From Vibrio aestuarianus (GTDB taxonomy: Bacteria; Pseudomonadota; Gammaproteobacteria; Enterobacterales; Vibrionaceae), in NCBI RefSeq assembly GCF_012395185.1, contig NZ_JAAZTU010000002.1:1-64000 (forward strand): 64,000 bases of DNA, in the 5' to 3' direction. The notes under the pieces are model-generated. The model saw only the letters and a list, made by a program, of their open reading frames with translations, was not told the origin of the DNA and searched no databases. Position numbers and translations under genes: made by a program. This document shows positions 61,625 to 64,000 of the stretch, one piece after another; within the stretch, counting starts at the first letter, position 1; every line of letters begins with the position of its first letter.

Positions 61625-61808
61625 AGTTTATTCTCTTTCCAACACTTCATAAGCACCTCGTAAATACCGATAACAATTTTAACAACTTATTATCATTGGC
61701 GGTAGCTCAAATTTATGATCTAGAATGACTGTTTTTTCTAGATGCGAAATGAGTTACACGTTACATTTTGATTTATAGATAAAATGAGCGATTGAATCGG
61801 AAATGTGA

Positions 61809-62708
61809 ATGGTAGATACCAGTAAACCTGTCGTGATTGAGCATCAAACAAACTCAAACCAAAGCCACGAAAAAAAATCGAGTTATATAAAAGACAGCGC
61901 CAGCCGCATTTTGAATATTGCGCAGTGCCATGGTCTTGATGCATTGCTGCAAAACGAACCACCACAGAAAACACCACTCGATCGCGCCCTATTTAGAGAG
62001 CGTCAGCGCAAAGAGCAGAGACAAAAAAACCTCGAACAGATCCTCAAACTCGCTCATGTTTCATGCAAAGATGAAACGGCTGGCGATCCAGACCAAGACT
62101 GGTTGCATCGTTTTTTTGATATGGCGCAAGACATCCATAATTCCTCGATGCAGCGACTTTGGGCGCAAGTGCTTAAGCGTGAAGTGACCAACCCAGGTTC
62201 GACGTCATTGAAGGCATTACAAGTTCTACAAGATATGACTCCCAAAGAGGCGCAAATCCTCCAAAGAGCATCATCATTGGCATGCAGTTTCGGCAGTGAT
62301 AATAGCCGTAAACTGTTGGTTGGAGTTCGAGCATCAAATGGGATTTTTAGTTTAGGTAAGCGCAATATCACCTTGACCATCAATATGGGGAGCTTTCAGC
62401 TTCCCTACTCAAGCCTATTAGTGTTAATTGAGTTAGGTCTGTTACATGCAACGGAGTTAGAGTCAGGCGAAATTGAACTAGAACCTGCGCTATTATTGAT
62501 CTATCAAGGCAAGAACTTGTCTTTACAAGCGATGGGCAAAGGGGTTCGCTTACTCTATTACCGCTTTAGTCCGACGGGTAACGAGCTGTGCAAGCTACTC
62601 GGTAATAAACCCAATATGCAGTACTACGATCAAATGGTTGCCGTATTAAGCCAAAAATTCACCGTGCAAACCGAAGCGGCCAGTAATTCATTTCATCACG
62701 CAGTGTAA
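61809..62708 (+). CDS. TIGR03899/DUF2806-like protein
   Basis: A 299-residue soluble protein without signal peptide. Residues about 95-145 (WLHRFFDMAQDIHNSSMQRLWAQVLKREVTNPGSTSLKALQVLQDM) follow the DUF2806 pattern, and the overall sequence fits the TIGR03899 family of vibrios and Shewanella as I remember it. An N-terminal charged region (RERQRKEQRQKN) probably forms a coiled coil. Function is unknown. It lies between the zinc operon and cysC, converging with cysC. Confidence 0.75.
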   Translation: MVDTSKPVVIEHQTNSNQSHEKKSSYIKDSASRILNIAQCHGLDALLQNEPPQKTPLDRALFRERQRKEQRQKNLEQILKLAHVSCKDETAGDPDQDWLHRFFDMAQDIHNSSMQRLWAQVLKREVTNPGSTSLKALQVLQDMTPKEAQILQRASSLACSFGSDNSRKLLVGVRASNGIFSLGKRNITLTINMGSFQLPYSSLLVLIELGLLHATELESGEIELEPALLLIYQGKNLSLQAMGKGVRLLYYRFSPTGNELCKLLGNKPNMQYYDQMVAVLSQKFTVQTEAASNSFHHAV

Positions 62709-62742
62709 GCACTCGACGTCGTTAATATAGTTAATACAATAG

Positions 62743-62767
62743 CAAAAGGGCTCATCTGAGCCCTTTG
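62743..62767. terminator. Bidirectional terminator between the TIGR03899-like gene and cysC
   Basis: CAAAAGGGCTCA-TC-TGAGCCCTTTGG is a strong stem between convergent genes. Confidence 0.85.
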
Positions 62768-62787
62768 GACGATTTAGTATCGTAATT

Positions 62788-63405
62788 TTACGCGATGATC
62801 GCACGCTGTTTCAGTGCTTGCAGACAAAGATCGACCAGTTCATCAATAGGCTTTTCACCAGCCGGAAGGTCTATTTCCGGGTTTAACGGTTGTTCATATT
62901 CAGAATCGATTCCCGTGAAATTGGCAATTTCTCCAGCACGAGCTTTTTTATATAGCCCTTTAGGGTCACGCTGCTCGCAGATATCTAAATCAGTATTGAC
63001 GAACACTTCAATAAACTCGCCCTGTGGCAATAAATCACGCACTAACTGGCGCTCTGCTCGGTGCGGTGAAATAAAAGCAGACAGCACAATCAACCCTGCA
63101 TCAGCCATTAATTTTGCCAACTCACCAATGCGACGGATATTCTCACGGCGATCTTGCTCGGAAAAACCCAGATCACTACACAAACCATGACGAACGTTGT
63201 CACCATCCAATAAATAGGTATGAAAACCCAATTGTGCTAAACGCTGCTCTAGTGCTCCTGCAATCGTCGATTTACCAGCACCAGAAAGTCCGGTAAACCA
63301 CAGCACTGCTGGTTGTTGCTGTTTTAATTTGGCACGAAATTGTTTATCAATACTGTGTTGATGCCAGACGATATTTTCATCTTTATTGGCAGAAGCGGTA
63401 CTCAT
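62788..63405 (-). CDS. cysC: Adenylylsulfate (APS) kinase
   Basis: A 205-residue kinase converting APS to PAPS in sulfate assimilation. The P-loop [14 protein letters not shown] is at 39-52, with [21 protein letters not shown] and [26 protein letters not shown] downstream. The ATG at 63405 follows AAGGA by 8 bases; the frame has an earlier start overlapping the upstream carrier gene. Confidence 0.95.
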   Translation of the reverse strand: MSTASANKDENIVWHQHSIDKQFRAKLKQQQPAVLWFTGLSGAGKSTIAGALEQRLAQLGFHTYLLDGDNVRHGLCSDLGFSEQDRRENIRRIGELAKLMADAGLIVLSAFISPHRAERQLVRDLLPQGEFIEVFVNTDLDICEQRDPKGLYKKARAGEIANFTGIDSEYEQPLNPEIDLPAGEKPIDELVDLCLQALKQRAIIA

Positions 63406-63425
63406 AACGAAGTCCTTTTTATACA

Positions 63426-64000
63426 TCAAAATGGAAAAAATTGAGGAATAAGTGTCAACACCAAAGCTGAATACACCAACGAAATTGGCACTCCGATTCG
63501 TACGTAATCGCTCAATTTATAATTTCCTACGCTGTAAACCAGTAAATTGGTTTGATAACCATAAGGGGAAATAAAGCTGGCACTGGCACCAAATAGCACT
63601 GCCATAATAAATGGCATCGGGTCAACGCCATAGCCAATCGCCATGCTGTAACCAATAGGAAAGGCCAGTGCGGCGGCTGCGTTGTTGGTCACTAGTTCAG
63701 TGAGCACTAAGGTGACAAAATAGGTCGCCACTAAAGCACCAAATACCCCCCATCCATTAAACGCTTCGATGAACATTTGCCCCATCCGAGCAGAAAGACC
63801 GGATGAGATCATCAGTTGTGCAATGGATAAAGCTGAACCAACGATCACCACAATATCAATCGGGAAACGGCGACGTAGTTCGTTGATTTGTACAATGCCA
63901 CAAATCAACATCACCAATAGATAGCCCAATAAGCCTTTGATGATAGGAATGATCCCCAATAGCGAAGCGGCAATCACAGCAACAAACCCTATCAACACTA
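63426..64000 (-). CDS. SLC13-type carrier, C-terminal part only
   Basis: The last about 190 residues of a membrane carrier with about five helices ([63 protein letters not shown]). The [11 protein letters not shown] and [11 protein letters not shown] motifs are typical of divalent anion:Na+ symporters. It lies just upstream of cysC, so sulfate uptake is the likely role. The 5' part is beyond the window edge. Confidence 0.85.
   Translation of the reverse strand, partial: VLIGFVAVIAASLLGIIPIIKGLLGYLLVMLICGIVQINELRRRFPIDIVVIVGSALSIAQLMISSGLSARMGQMFIEAFNGWGVFGALVATYFVTLVLTELVTNNAAAALAFPIGYSMAIGYGVDPMPFIMAVLFGASASFISPYGYQTNLLVYSVGNYKLSDYVRIGVPISLVYSALVLTLIPQFFPF

Noticed and set aside
61509..61625. 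Possible integron attC site after the zinc operon (TTAACAAAG near an inverted repeat)
   Set aside because: The core sites needed for attC (GTTRRRY and its partner) are not paired across the hairpin, no cassette array or integrase is present, and the fold ends in a T-run as in a terminator.

Overview
The window is a stretch of a gamma-proteobacterial main chromosome, almost certainly from Vibrio or a close relative. The gene order matches what I remember of Vibrio cholerae chromosome 1 (HD-GYP, lptGF, pepA-holC-valS, rapA, phoH, argF, pyrBI, murA-mla, kds-lpt-rpoN, thiBPQ, ubiX-mpl, fbp, ppa, ytfP-tamBA-msrA, zrg genes, cysC). The proteins are very close to E. coli and Vibrio families, and ERIC elements and a Vibrio-type short interspersed repeat are present. 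No prophage, integron, CRISPR array or complete insertion sequence was seen.

Layout. 1-600: the 5' end of a 16S rRNA gene (minus strand) with its leader, a boxA antiterminator and two stringent-type promoters. 600-5,250: an HD-GYP c-di-GMP phosphodiesterase, a three-gene ascorbate-class PTS behind a perfect CRP site, an unrecognised two-repeat protein and tRNA-Leu(CAA); this is the most accessory-looking part. 5,300-16,800: an RDD membrane protein, lptG/lptF divergent from pepA-holC-valS, a 2-hydroxyacid dehydrogenase, rluA, and an atypical Nramp-family carrier lying between rluA and rapA. 16,800-25,800: rapA, a PIN-PhoH ATPase, argF, the pyrL-pyrB-pyrI-ridA attenuated operon and a plsC-family acyltransferase. 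25,800-30,400: the mlaFEDCB-ibaG-murA operon (minus). 30,700-38,400: yrbG-kdsD-kdsC-lptC-lptA-lptB-rpoN-hpf-ptsN-rapZ-npr (plus). 38,500-50,000: mgtE, pmbA, darP, thiBPQ under a TPP riboswitch, ubiX, mpl, fbp, a repeat cluster and ppa. 50,000-57,800: a DUF2799 lipoprotein, ytfP, tamB, tamA, msrA and ytfJ. 57,800-64,000: a Zur-controlled zinc operon (small His-rich protein, ZrgA, ABC ATPase, permease, DUF3299 protein), a TIGR03899-type protein, cysC and the 3' end of an SLC13-type carrier.

How the parts fit. Much of the window is envelope biogenesis: LPS core sugar synthesis (KdsD, KdsC), LPS export (LptA, LptB, LptC, LptF, LptG), phospholipid retrograde transport (Mla), peptidoglycan precursor synthesis and recycling (MurA, Mpl), and outer-membrane protein translocation (TamA, TamB). 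It also holds the nitrogen-PTS regulatory group (RpoN, HPF, PtsN, RapZ, NPr) and pyrimidine/arginine synthesis sharing carbamoyl phosphate (ArgF, PyrBI).

No unmistakable new large system is present. The best leads are: the orphan ascorbate-class PTS with its two-repeat neighbour; a 162-bp MITE-like repeat present twice with only two differences, one copy ending in what looks like the -10 box of ppa; large palindromes in the fbp and mlaF/yrbG control regions; a long terminator-linked RNA fold after the zinc operon; and a perfect 10-unit hexamer encoding a His-Asp metal tail in ZrgA.
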